Source of the DNA: Caulobacter endophyticus
GTDB lineage: Bacteria; Pseudomonadota; Alphaproteobacteria; Caulobacterales; Caulobacteraceae
NCBI RefSeq assembly: GCF_003116815.1
Contig: NZ_QDKQ01000011.1
Span: forward strand, 1 to 64,000
Length of the DNA stretch: 64,000 nucleotides
Direction: 5' to 3'
Position numbers and translations under genes: made by a program. Below, in pieces: positions 19,243 through 27,891 of the stretch. Position 1 is the stretch's first letter; every line of letters starts with the position of its first letter. Below the pieces are notes generated by a model. It was not told where the DNA came from. It ran no database searches and worked only from the letters and a program-made list of their open reading frames with translations.

Positions 19243-19560
19243 GTGGCCTGGATGTACCTCGTTTTTGCCGGCCTGCTGGAAATCGGCTGGCCGGTGGGCC
19301 TGAAAATGGCCCAGGCGCCGGGCACGCGGCTGTTGGGTATCGCCGTCGCCCTGACCTTCATGGCGGCCAGCGGCACGCTGCTGTTCATCGCCCAACGGCA
19401 GATCCCGCTCGGCACGGCCTATGCGGTGTGGACCGGCATCGGCGCGGCCGGGACCTTCCTGGTTGGTGTGCTGGTCTTCGGCGATCCGACCTCGCTGACC
19501 CGCTATCTGGGCGTGGCGTTGATCGTCGCCGGCGTGGCGGCCCTGAAGTTCGGCCACTGA
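19243..19560 (+). CDS. sugE: small multidrug resistance transporter, Gdx/SugE type (guanidinium exporter)
   Basis: The 105-residue inner-membrane protein has four helices. It keeps the residues that mark guanidinium exporters: Glu13 in GLLEIGW, Trp16, Ser43, Tyr60 and Trp63 in GTAYAVWTGIGA, one position offset from E. coli SugE after the first loop. These exporters swap guanidinium for protons as antiparallel dimers. GTG at 19243 has AAGGAG nine bases upstream; the longer frame runs through the operator. Gdx genes are often under a guanidine riboswitch, but the 42 bases between operator and start leave no room for one, so the divergent TetR is the likely control. Confidence 0.88.
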   Translation: MAWMYLVFAGLLEIGWPVGLKMAQAPGTRLLGIAVALTFMAASGTLLFIAQRQIPLGTAYAVWTGIGAAGTFLVGVLVFGDPTSLTRYLGVALIVAGVAALKFGH

Positions 19561-19567
19561 GCGGGCG

Positions 19568-19873
19568 CTACCCCTCCAGCGCCTCGTAGAGCCCGCGCGC
19601 CTCGGTCGCCGGGCCCCGGCGTTCGCCGCAGTCGAGGATGCGCACGTTCACCAGCCGGCCGCCGATGGCGAAGACCAGGACGTCGCCGGCCTTGAGGGAG
19701 CGCGAGGGCTTGTCGATGCGGCTGTCGGGCGAGCCGGCGCGGGTCAGGCGGATGCGGCCCTCGTCGACGAAGCGGGCGGCCATCGAGCGGGTCTTGAAGA
19801 AGCGGGCGCGCCACAGCCAGACGTCGGCGCGGCAGTGGTCGGCGTGGGCGTCGTCGTGGGCCGCGTCGCTCAT
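19568..19873 (-). CDS. S4-domain RNA-binding protein (Hsp15-like)
   Basis: The 101-residue protein carries an S4 domain: RADVWLWRARFFKTRSMAARFVDEGRIRL, then SRSLKAGDVL. This is the layout of Hsp15, which binds stalled 50S subunits carrying peptidyl-tRNA in E. coli. Its ATG overlaps the helicase stop as ATGA, so both come from one transcript. An RNA- or ribosome-related role fits the helicase partner. Confidence 0.88.
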   Translation of the reverse strand: MSDAAHDDAHADHCRADVWLWRARFFKTRSMAARFVDEGRIRLTRAGSPDSRIDKPSRSLKAGDVLVFAIGGRLVNVRILDCGERRGPATEARGLYEALEG

Positions 19874-22434
19874 GAGGCGGCCTTTTCGGGCGCGGCGGCG
19901 GCCGGCTTGCGACGGCGGGGCTTCTTGCGGCGCGCGGGCGGAGGCGGTGGTTCGGTCAGCTTGGCCAGGGCCGCGAATGGCGAGTCCGGGCGGGCCTTGA
20001 CCGGCTTGGGCTCCAGCCGCTGGGCGCCGCGGCGTTTCCAGACGATCGGCGCGTCGGGCCTGGCGCGCACGGCCGGGGTGTAGTCGAGCGCGCGCAGGAT
20101 CGAGGATGCCTCGGCGGGCGTCCAGCCCAGGGCCTCCAGCGCTTCGGTGGTCAGCACCACGCCGCCGGGACGCTGCTCGGCGCGCAGTAGGGCGTCGAGC
20201 TTTTCCAGGGTCTCGACCTGCACCAGGTGCTTGCCCGCGACGCGCAGGCCGCTGGCGACCAGGGCGCGGGGCGAGGGCGGAGGCGAGGGCAGGGGCGACA
20301 GGCCGACCAGCGGTCCGCGCCAGCCGCCGGGGTCGAGCGCCCGGGCGCAGGCGATGGCCTCGGGCCTCAGCACGCCCGGCGCATAGAGCGAAAAGGCGCC
20401 GATGCGCACGCCGAGACTTTTCAGCGTGCGGCGCTCGGCCTGGCTGAGCGCCTTCAGTTCCGGATCGAGCGGGCGCTTGTCGAGCACGCCGCCGGCTTCG
20501 AGCAGGCGGTGGGCGACGCCGCGCGGCAGGCCGCGCAGCTCGCCGCCGGCCAGCGCCGCCTGCAGCTTGCGCAGCGGGGCCAGGTGGCGGTCGACCTCGG
20601 CGGCCAGGAAGGCGTCGAGTCGGCGCTCGGCCCGCTCGCGCGCGGGCGCTGGGCCAAGCTCCCCCAGCAGCCGGGCGCGGGGCGCCAGCAGGTCGCCGCC
20701 CGAGCGCACGGCCCCGGCGGCCTCGCCGCGCCAGAGGATCGCGCCGTCGGGCGTCAGGGCGAAAGCATCGTCCGGCTCGGCGGCCAGCAGGCCCAGGCGA
20801 CGGGCGATCTCGGGACCGACCGCGCGCTGGGCGGCGTTGCGCAGGGCGCGCTCCTCCAGCGGGGTCGAGGCCTTCTCGGGGACGAAGGTGACGCCCGTCA
20901 ACCGTCCGACGACCTGGCCCTCGACGCTGACCTCGCCGTCGGTCGCGACCCCGGCCAGCAGCACCTCGCGCTCGCCCAGCTGCTTCATCAGCACGCTGGT
21001 GCGGCGGTCGATGAACCGGGCCATCAGCTTTTCGTGCAGGGTGTCGCTGATCTTGTCTTCCAGCTCGCGCGTGCGGCCCTGCCAGTGGACGGGGTTGGCC
21101 AGCCAGTCGGGGCGGTTGGCGATGTAGGACAGGGTGCGCACGCCCGAGAGGCGCGCGGCCAGGCTGTCGATCTCGCCGTCGGTGCGATCCAGCGCCTTGA
21201 ACTGGCCGTTGATCCAGTCTTCCGGCAGGCGCTTGCGGCCGGTGGTCAGGTCGTCGAACAGGGTGCGGACCATCCGCTGGTGGTCGTCGTCGGTGGTCTT
21301 GCGGAAGTCGGGCGTCTGGCAGACGTCCCACAGCTTCAGCAGGGCCGAGCGGTCGGTCTTGCAGCGGGCGACGACGTCCTCGTGCGTCGCCAGCTTGCGC
21401 AGGGTGCGCTCGTCCAGCGCCTCCTGCGAGAGGGTCAGGCCGGTGCGGTTTGGCGGTTCGGACAGCGAGCGCAGCAGGCCCTGCAGCGAGCCGAAATCCA
21501 GCTTGGCGCTGCGCCATTCGGCGGCCATCACCGGCTGGAAGCTGTGCTCCTCGACGGCCTGGACGAGGTCTTCGTCCATCTCCTCGCAGTCGCCCGTGAC
21601 CCCGAAGGTGCCGTCGCGGGTGTAGCGGCCGGCGCGGCCGGCGATCTGGCCCACCTCCTGCGGGTGCAGCCAGCGGGTGCGACGGCCGTCGAACTTGCGC
21701 AGGCCCGCGAAGGCCACGTGGTCGACGTCCATGTTCAGGCCCATGCCGATGGCGTCGGTGGCGACCAGGAAGTCGACCTCGCCGCTCTGGTAGAGGGCGA
21801 CCTGGGCGTTGCGGGTGCGGGGCGAGAGGCTGCCCATGACCACGGCCGCGCCGCCCCTCTGACGGCGGATCAGCTCGGCGATGGCGTAGACGGCGTCGGT
21901 GGAGAAGGCGACCACGGCCGTGCGCCGGGGCAGGCGGGTCAGCTTCTTGGAGCCGGCGTAGGACAGGTTGGAGAACCGCTCGCGGCCGACGATCTCGGCG
22001 TCGGGCAGCAGCCGGCGGACCAGCGGGGCCATGGTCGAGGCGCCCAGCAGCATGGTCTCGAACTTGCCGCGGGCGTGCAGCAGGCGGTGGGTGAAGATGT
22101 GGCCGCGCTCGGGATCGGCGCACAGCTGGATCTCGTCGATGGCCACGAAGTCGACCTCGCGGCCCAGCGGCATGGCCTCGACGGTGCAGACGAAATAGGC
22201 CGCGCGCGGCGGGGTGATCTTCTCCTCGCCGGTGATCAGGGCGACGGCCGCCTTGCCGCGCAGCTTGACGATGCGGTCGTAGATCTCGCGCGCCAGCAGG
22301 CGCAGCGGCAGGCCGATCATGCCCGAGCCGTGGCCCAGCATGCGTTCGACGGCCAGATGGGTCTTGCCGGTGTTGGTGGGCCCCAGGACCGCGGTGAGCC
22401 GCGACGGGGCGAGGCCGGTGGAACGGTCGCTCAT
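19870..22434 (-). CDS. Suv3-like RNA/DNA helicase
   Basis: The 854-residue superfamily 2 helicase has Walker A GPTNTGKTH (about residue 18), Walker B DEIQL, the GASTM motif III, and motif VI QIAGRAGRYTRDGTFG. The Suv3-type helical region follows, then a long C-terminal part ending in a basic Lys/Arg/Ala-rich tail. This is the alphaproteobacterial relative of mitochondrial SUV3, which unwinds RNA for PNPase there; the bacterial role is less clear. It is coupled to the S4 protein. The start at 22434 gives a normal N-terminus; upstream extension is out of family. Confidence 0.9.
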   Translation of the reverse strand: MSDRSTGLAPSRLTAVLGPTNTGKTHLAVERMLGHGSGMIGLPLRLLAREIYDRIVKLRGKAAVALITGEEKITPPRAAYFVCTVEAMPLGREVDFVAIDEIQLCADPERGHIFTHRLLHARGKFETMLLGASTMAPLVRRLLPDAEIVGRERFSNLSYAGSKKLTRLPRRTAVVAFSTDAVYAIAELIRRQRGGAAVVMGSLSPRTRNAQVALYQSGEVDFLVATDAIGMGLNMDVDHVAFAGLRKFDGRRTRWLHPQEVGQIAGRAGRYTRDGTFGVTGDCEEMDEDLVQAVEEHSFQPVMAAEWRSAKLDFGSLQGLLRSLSEPPNRTGLTLSQEALDERTLRKLATHEDVVARCKTDRSALLKLWDVCQTPDFRKTTDDDHQRMVRTLFDDLTTGRKRLPEDWINGQFKALDRTDGEIDSLAARLSGVRTLSYIANRPDWLANPVHWQGRTRELEDKISDTLHEKLMARFIDRRTSVLMKQLGEREVLLAGVATDGEVSVEGQVVGRLTGVTFVPEKASTPLEERALRNAAQRAVGPEIARRLGLLAAEPDDAFALTPDGAILWRGEAAGAVRSGGDLLAPRARLLGELGPAPARERAERRLDAFLAAEVDRHLAPLRKLQAALAGGELRGLPRGVAHRLLEAGGVLDKRPLDPELKALSQAERRTLKSLGVRIGAFSLYAPGVLRPEAIACARALDPGGWRGPLVGLSPLPSPPPSPRALVASGLRVAGKHLVQVETLEKLDALLRAEQRPGGVVLTTEALEALGWTPAEASSILRALDYTPAVRARPDAPIVWKRRGAQRLEPKPVKARPDSPFAALAKLTEPPPPPARRKKPRRRKPAAAAPEKAAS

Positions 22435-22592
22435 GACCTTCCGAAAGTGGGGCGGGAATCGTGGCGAGGCAAGCGGGGGCTTGGCCGGGATGCGACGATC
22501 CGCCGCCCAGGCCGTAAACCATGCTGCACGGCGCGAGCGGCTATGACGACGGGAGAGTTCCTCCCGCTCGCGCTTATCCCGGCCAAGGACCC

Positions 22593-24848
22593 ATGTTCGC
22601 CACGCTCCGGTGCCTGGATCAGCACGACCCGACGCTGGTGATCTGGGCGCTTGTCGTCTGCCTTGCCTCGATGGCCGTGGGCGTGCACGCCTATCATCGG
22701 GGCGCGACGGCGGCGGGATCCGCCCGCCTTGCCTGGGTGCTGCTGACGGGGCTGGTGCTGGGCAGCGGCGTCTGGGCCACGCACTTCATCGCCATGCTGG
22801 GCTTCCAGCCCGCGCTGCGGCTCAGCTTCGACGAGCCGATGACGGCCCTGTCGTTCGCGGTGGCGCTTGCCGGCCTGGCGGGCGGCGCGGGCCTGGCGAT
22901 GACGGCGAGCGGACGGGCGAGACGCGCGGCCGGCGGGGCGATCTGCGGCGGCGCCATCGCGGCCATGCACTTCGTCGGAGTCTCGGCCATGCGCCTGCCG
23001 GCCCTGATGATCTGGCGATCGGATCTGGTCGTCGCGGCCATCCTGATCGCGGCGGTTCTCTCCGCCCTGGCCTTCGCCGATCTCAGGCGCGAGACCGGCC
23101 TGCGCGGGCGGGCGGCCTCGATCCTGCTGCTGGCCGCCGCCGTCTGCGGCCTGCACTTCGTGGGCATGGGCGCGGTCACCCTGCTGCCAGTGGCCGACGC
23201 GGAAGCGGCGGGCCGCTTCACGCGCGAAGAGCTGGCCCAGTCGGTCATCGCCATGGTGTCGATGATCGTTCTGGCCGGGGGCGGCATGCTGCTGACCCAC
23301 CGCCTGGCCCATCGCTCGGCCTTCGCCACCCTGCGCTCGGCCCTCAACCGCGCGCCGATCGGCCTGGGCTATTTCGACCGCAACAACCTGCTGCAGGTGT
23401 GGAACGCCACCCTGGGCGACTTCGCGCGCCCGTATGGCCTGACCCTGGCGCGCGGCATGAGCCTTTCCGAGATCGCCGAGCGCACCTCGATGGACGCCAA
23501 GGCCCGGCAGGCGGCGAGAGCGGTGCTCGACGCCGTCGAAGACCAGGTGGGCGAGTGGGTGTCGCCCGACACCTTCAGCTCGCCCGACGGACGCTTCCAG
23601 TCGCTGAAGCTGACGCCGGCCGACGACGGCGGCTTCCTGCTGATCATCACCGACATCACCGAGCACGTCGTGGTCACCGAGCGGGAGATCGAGGCGCGGC
23701 GCCTGGCCGAGAGCGCCAACCGCGCCAAGAGCCAGTTCCTGGCCAATATGAGCCACGAGATCCGCACCCCGCTGAACGGCATACTCGGCATGGCCCAGGT
23801 GATGTCGCGTGAGGCCCTGGACGGCGACCAGCGCGAGCGCCTGGAGATCATCGGCGCCTCAGGCGCGGCCCTGCTGGAAATCCTCAACGACGTCCTGGAC
23901 CTGTCCAAGATCGAGGCGGGCCGGATGGAGCTGAACGAGGCCCCGTTCGATCTGGAGGAGACGGTTCGCCTGGCGATCGCGCCCTATGCGCCGCTGGCCG
24001 CCGAGAAGGATCTCTCGCTGTCGCTGACGGTGGACGAGGCGGCGGCCGGCGCCTGGCTGGGCGATGCGCCCCGCCTTCGCCAGATCCTCGGCAACCTGGT
24101 GGTCAACGCCGTGAAGTTCACCGACCAGGGCGGCGTGGCCGTGTTGGTCGAGCGAAGCGACGCGGGCCTGCGCTTCAAGGTGGCCGACACCGGCGAGGGG
24201 GTCTCCGAGGCCGATCGCGAGCGGATCTTCCGAGCCTTCACCCAGGCCGACGCCTCGGCCACCCGGCGCCATGGCGGCACGGGGCTTGGCCTGACCATCT
24301 CGCGCAGCCTGGCCGAACGGATGGGCGGCGGGCTCTGGCTGGAAAGCCGCGAGGGCGAGGGGGCGACCTTCGGCGTCGACCTGCCGCTGGCGCCGCTGGC
24401 CGAAGGGCCGGCGACGGACGCCGTCCCACCTGTCGCCCCAGCGGCCCCGCAAGGCGCGCTGCGCATCCTGGCGGCCGAAGACAATCTGGTGAACCAGACG
24501 GTGCTCCAGGCCCTGCTGGCGCCGTTCGAGGTCGACCTGACGCTGGTCGCCGACGGCGAGCAGGCGGTGGCCGCCTACAGGGCCGATCCGGCCATCGACC
24601 TCATCCTGATGGATATCCAAATGCCGGTGCTGAACGGCCTGGCCGCCGCCGAGGCCATCCGCGCTTTGGAGGCCGCCCACGGCCGGGCCGCCGTCCCGAT
24701 CGTGGCGGTCACCGCCAACGCCATGCCCCACCAGGTCGAGACCTATTTCGTCGCCGGCATGAACGGCTTCGTCGCCAAGCCGCTGAACCTGGCCGACCTG
24801 CTGGCGGCGATCGAAGGGGTGACGAGCCCGAAGGCGGACGCGGCTTAG
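22593..24848 (+). CDS. MHYT-domain hybrid sensor histidine kinase
   Basis: The 751-residue inner-membrane protein starts with a seven-helix MHYT sensor (about residues 10-225). Its repeated motifs ATHFIAMLGF, AMHFVGVSAM and GLHFVGMGAV are proposed to bind a metal and sense a small gas. A PAS-like region follows with GYFDRNNLLQVWN, then HisKA with His388 in NMSHEIRTPLNGI, an HATPase domain with DTGEGVSEADRERIF and GTGLGLTIS, and a receiver with phospho-acceptor Asp674 in LMDIQMP. There is no HPt domain, so a separate phosphotransfer protein is needed. The ATG at 22593 follows AAGGA; the longer frame adds 24 residues. Confidence 0.92.
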   Translation: MFATLRCLDQHDPTLVIWALVVCLASMAVGVHAYHRGATAAGSARLAWVLLTGLVLGSGVWATHFIAMLGFQPALRLSFDEPMTALSFAVALAGLAGGAGLAMTASGRARRAAGGAICGGAIAAMHFVGVSAMRLPALMIWRSDLVVAAILIAAVLSALAFADLRRETGLRGRAASILLLAAAVCGLHFVGMGAVTLLPVADAEAAGRFTREELAQSVIAMVSMIVLAGGGMLLTHRLAHRSAFATLRSALNRAPIGLGYFDRNNLLQVWNATLGDFARPYGLTLARGMSLSEIAERTSMDAKARQAARAVLDAVEDQVGEWVSPDTFSSPDGRFQSLKLTPADDGGFLLIITDITEHVVVTEREIEARRLAESANRAKSQFLANMSHEIRTPLNGILGMAQVMSREALDGDQRERLEIIGASGAALLEILNDVLDLSKIEAGRMELNEAPFDLEETVRLAIAPYAPLAAEKDLSLSLTVDEAAAGAWLGDAPRLRQILGNLVVNAVKFTDQGGVAVLVERSDAGLRFKVADTGEGVSEADRERIFRAFTQADASATRRHGGTGLGLTISRSLAERMGGGLWLESREGEGATFGVDLPLAPLAEGPATDAVPPVAPAAPQGALRILAAEDNLVNQTVLQALLAPFEVDLTLVADGEQAVAAYRADPAIDLILMDIQMPVLNGLAAAEAIRALEAAHGRAAVPIVAVTANAMPHQVETYFVAGMNGFVAKPLNLADLLAAIEGVTSPKADAA

Positions 24849-24866
24849 GCCTGGAACCAGGCGCTT

Positions 24867-24885
24867 ACTCGTTGTATATACGAGT
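24867..24885. promoter_or_regulatory. inverted repeat before vapBC
   Basis: ACTCGT-N7-ACGAGT, an inverted repeat 19-37 bases before the vapB start, with TATATA in the centre. Its position suits autorepression by a VapBC complex. Confidence 0.6.
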
Positions 24886-24903
24886 GCATACTTGGAGATG
24901 CGA

Positions 24904-25143
24904 ATGACCAAGTCCAGCACTCGGACCTTCCGAAGCGGCAACAGTCAGGCGGTTCGTCTGCCCAAGGAGGTGGCGTTCGCCGAGGAGACCGAACTCACCC
25001 TGGTGCGCTCGGGTGACGTGCTGACGATCTATCCGGCGCGTGGCACGGTTCAGGATCTAGTGAAGCGCCTGGCTGCGCTCCCGAAGCCGAGCACTGTAGA
25101 AGTGCGCGACGACGAGGATTTCCCCGAGCGTCCCGGGCTCTGA
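24904..25143 (+). CDS. vapB: VapB-type antitoxin (AbrB/SpoVT fold)
   Basis: The 79-residue protein has the swapped-hairpin DNA-binding region RTFRSGNSQAVRLPKEVAF at residues 7-25. A C-terminal tail (DLVKRLAALPKPSTVEVRDDEDFPERPGL is the region) would bind and inhibit the toxin. ATG at 24904 follows GGAG with six bases between; upstream ATG and TTG codons in frame are less well placed. It sits one base before vapC, behind a palindromic operator. Confidence 0.88.
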   Translation: MTKSSTRTFRSGNSQAVRLPKEVAFAEETELTLVRSGDVLTIYPARGTVQDLVKRLAALPKPSTVEVRDDEDFPERPGL

Positions 25144-25144
25144 A

Positions 25145-25534
25145 GTGGCCGCCTTCATCCTCGACACCAACGTTGCGATCCACCTGCGAGACGGCGATCC
25201 CGCCATCTCGGCCAAGGTCGCGGGGCTGGACGGCGCTGTGCTGCTGTCCATTGTCTCGCGTGTCGAGCTCGAAGGCGGCGTCTATCGCGAGTTGGCGGAC
25301 GTGGCCGTGCGCCGAGCCCGGCTGGACGCGATGCTGGACGTTCTGCCGGTGCTGGATTTCGGCGCGGAAGCGGCCGACGCCTATCGATCAATCGTGCAGG
25401 CGACGGGCTACTCCCGTCGCAAGATCCTTGATCGGATGATCGCGGCTCAGGCCCTGACCCACCGCGCCACACTGGTCACCTGCAATCCCGCTGGCTTTCA
25501 GGACGTTCCGGGACTGGCGCTGCTGGCCTGGTAG
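25145..25534 (+). CDS. vapC: VapC-type PIN-domain ribonuclease toxin
   Basis: The 129-residue PIN nuclease has acidic metal-binding residues Asp7 (FILDTN), Glu41 (RVELEGG) and Asp96 (ILDRMIAAQA), and the late motif TCNPAGF. VapC toxins cut tRNA or rRNA when not bound by VapB. The start is a GTG one base after the vapB stop region. It converges with the next gene six bases away. Confidence 0.9.
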   Translation: MAAFILDTNVAIHLRDGDPAISAKVAGLDGAVLLSIVSRVELEGGVYRELADVAVRRARLDAMLDVLPVLDFGAEAADAYRSIVQATGYSRRKILDRMIAAQALTHRATLVTCNPAGFQDVPGLALLAW

Positions 25535-25540
25535 CGCCTC

Positions 25541-27181
25541 CTACCGTTCGAACGCCACCTTGCCGTCGACCACGGTGAGGATCGGCTGGGCCTTCAGGAT
25601 CTCGGCTTCGGGCACGGTCATCAAGTCGCGATCGAAGGCGGTGAGGTCGGCGGCCTTGCCGGCCTCCAGCGTGCCGCGCTGCTGGTCGGCGAAGGCGGCG
25701 TAGGCTGGCGCCCAGGTCAGCATGCGCAGGGCCTGCTGGCGGCTGACGGCCTCTTCGGGATGCCAGTCGGCGTTGGAGAAGCCGGTCAGGCTCTTGCGGG
25801 CGACGGCGGCGTAGAACTCGATGCGCGGGTCGCCGACCTCGACAGGCGCGTCTGAGCCGGCGGCGACGACCGCGCCGCTTTTGAGCATATCGGCCCAGGC
25901 ATAGGCGCCCTTCAGGCGGTCCTTGCCCAGGCGCGCAGGGGCGAAATAGAGGTCGCCGATGGCGTGGCTGGGCTGCATCGAGGCCACGACGCCCAGTCTG
26001 GAGAAGCGCGGCAGGTCGGCGGCGTCGACCACCTGGGCGTGCTCGATCCGCCAGCGGCGGCCGGTGTCCGATCCCAGCGCTTCGCCAAACCAGTCCAGCA
26101 CCATGCGGTTGCCGCGATCGCCGATGGCGTGCATGGCGACCTGGGCGTTCACGGCCCGCGCCTTCTGCATCAGGGCCAGGCCCTGGCCGTGCTCGGTGAG
26201 CACCAGGCCCAGACCCTCGGCGTCGCTGTACGGCGCCAGCAGGGCCGCCCCGCGCGAGCCCAGGGCGCCGTCCATGTAGAGCTTGATCCCGCGCAGGCGG
26301 ATCAGGCCGGTCGGGTCGGCGCTGGGGCCGGTCTCCAGCACCTCGGCGGCGCCGGCCGGGTCCATGTAGTTGTCGACGCGCAGCGAGAAGCGACCCTCGG
26401 CGGCCAGCTGGCGCAGCTGGTCGAGGTCGGGCGCCTCGACGCTCATATTGCCAAGGCCCGTCCAGCCTCGCGAGGCGTAGAGCTTGCCGGCCGTCTCCAG
26501 CGCCTGGCGCTTGAGGGCGGGGGACGGCGGCGGGATCACGCCCTCGACCAGGGCCTGGGCATGGTCGACCAGCATGCCGGTGGGCTCGCCCGTCTCGTCG
26601 CGCAGGATCTGGCCGCCGGCCGGGGCCTTGGTGTCTCGGGTCAGGCCGGCCTTGGCCAGGGCGGCGCTGGAGGCGACCACGGCGTGGCCGTCGGCGCGGC
26701 CAAGCACGACGATGCGGCCGGGGGCGGCGCGGTCGAGGTCGGCGCGGCTGGGGAAGCGCTTTTCGGGCCAGTGGGTCTCGATCCAGCCGCGGCCGTAGAT
26801 CGGCGCGTCGCCGGGATGGGCCTGGGCATGGGCGCGGACTGCGGCGACCAGGGCCTCGACGGAGTCGGTCCTGTCGAGGTTGAGCGTCAGCTCGCGCAGG
26901 CCGATGCCGGTGAGGTGGGCGTGGGCGTCGACGAAGCCGGGATAGGCCGCGCCGCCCTTCAGGTCGATGTCGCGGACGTCCCTGGCGGCCTTGGCGCGGG
27001 CGGGGGCCAGCGGGCCTACGAAGGCGATGGTGCTATCGCGGATCAGCACCGCTTCGGCGGGCGGGGCGCCGGCCACGCCGGTATGGATCGGCCCGCCGTG
27101 GACCAGGATGTCGCCGGCCAGGGCCGGACCTGCGGGCAGGGCGAGTGCGAAGGCGGCGGCGAGCAGGGCGGTGCGGCGCAA
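25541..27181 (-). CDS. exported amidohydrolase, YtcJ-like
   Basis: The 546-residue metal-dependent hydrolase has a signal peptide (ALLAAAFALALPAGPALAG). The amidohydrolase family 3 layout follows: AYPGFVDAHAHL (metal ligands), LNLDRTDSVEALVAAV, GRGWIETHWPEKRFP, IKLYMDGALGSRGAAL, VAMHAIGDRGNRMVLDW, and SDAPVEVGDPRIEFYAAVAR. YtcJ-type enzymes act on amides, and one relative is N-substituted formamide deformylase, but the substrate here is unknown. The TTG at 27181 is preceded by GGAG at good spacing and starts the signal peptide (MRRTALL), whereas the longer frame buries it. Confidence 0.88.
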   Translation of the reverse strand: MRRTALLAAAFALALPAGPALAGDILVHGGPIHTGVAGAPPAEAVLIRDSTIAFVGPLAPARAKAARDVRDIDLKGGAAYPGFVDAHAHLTGIGLRELTLNLDRTDSVEALVAAVRAHAQAHPGDAPIYGRGWIETHWPEKRFPSRADLDRAAPGRIVVLGRADGHAVVASSAALAKAGLTRDTKAPAGGQILRDETGEPTGMLVDHAQALVEGVIPPPSPALKRQALETAGKLYASRGWTGLGNMSVEAPDLDQLRQLAAEGRFSLRVDNYMDPAGAAEVLETGPSADPTGLIRLRGIKLYMDGALGSRGAALLAPYSDAEGLGLVLTEHGQGLALMQKARAVNAQVAMHAIGDRGNRMVLDWFGEALGSDTGRRWRIEHAQVVDAADLPRFSRLGVVASMQPSHAIGDLYFAPARLGKDRLKGAYAWADMLKSGAVVAAGSDAPVEVGDPRIEFYAAVARKSLTGFSNADWHPEEAVSRQQALRMLTWAPAYAAFADQQRGTLEAGKAADLTAFDRDLMTVPEAEILKAQPILTVVDGKVAFER

Positions 27182-27261
27182 AGGCGGTCTCCGAAGCAGG
27201 ATCGTGGAAAGGTAGAGGCCGGCCCTCGCGTCCGGCAACAGCGGTGTTAATCTGAGGGGCG

Positions 27262-27834
27262 ATGGGACAGGGCTTCATGCTTTTCGAGACGGCGATCGGT
27301 CGCTGCGGCCTGGCGTGGGGCGCGGGCGGACTGCTCGGCGTGCAGCTGCCCGAGACCGCGCCGGGGGCGGCCTGGGCGCGGCTGCGCAAGCGCTATCCCG
27401 ACGCCGTCGAAACCGCTCCGCCGGTCGAGGTGGACGAGGCGGCCGACCGCATCATCGACCTGCTGGCCGGAGGGCGCGACGACCTTTCGGACGTGGCGCT
27501 GGACCTGACGGTGGTGCAGCCTTTCAATCGCCGGGTCTACGAGATCGCCCGCGCCATACGCCCCGGCGAAACCTCGACCTACGGCCAGGTGGCCAAGGCC
27601 ATGGGCGAGCCGGGCGCGATGCGGGCGGTGGGCAAGGCCCTGGGCGAGAACCCCTGGCCGATCGTCGTGCCCTGCCACCGGGTGCTGGGCGCCGACGGCA
27701 GGATGGGCGGCTTCAGCGCCGACGGCGGCGCGACCACCAAGGCCAGACTGCTGACCATCGAGCGGGCCAGGATCACCGACGTGCCGACCCTGTTCGACAT
27801 GGACTTCTCGGTCGCCCCGCCCAAGGGGCGCTGA
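27262..27834 (+). CDS. ogt: methylated-DNA--[protein]-cysteine S-methyltransferase
   Basis: The 190-residue suicide repair protein transfers the alkyl group from O6-alkylguanine to Cys138 in the motif IVVPCHRVLG. The helix-turn-helix part with RVYEIARAIRPGETSTYGQVAKAMG and the Asn hinge region precede it. It lacks an Ada activator domain, so it is the constitutive Ogt type. GAGGGG lies before the ATG. A strong terminator follows. Confidence 0.93.
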   Translation: MGQGFMLFETAIGRCGLAWGAGGLLGVQLPETAPGAAWARLRKRYPDAVETAPPVEVDEAADRIIDLLAGGRDDLSDVALDLTVVQPFNRRVYEIARAIRPGETSTYGQVAKAMGEPGAMRAVGKALGENPWPIVVPCHRVLGADGRMGGFSADGGATTKARLLTIERARITDVPTLFDMDFSVAPPKGR

Positions 27835-27845
27835 GGGCGACGAAA

Positions 27846-27873
27846 AAGGGCGGCTCTTGCGAGCCGCCCCTTT
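27846..27873. terminator. bidirectional intrinsic terminator between ogt and the S9 peptidase
   Basis: GGGCGGCTC (27848-27856) pairs with GAGCCGCCC (27861-27869) around a TTGC loop. It has CTTT on the plus strand side and five A residues (T on the minus strand) on the other. It lies between convergent genes. Confidence 0.85.
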
Positions 27874-27891
27874 CCGTTCCGCCATGGCGGC

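Noticed and set aside
25057-25251. Small antisense frames inside vapBC
   Set aside because: They have no ribosome binding site or family motif and lie fully inside well-supported antitoxin and toxin genes.
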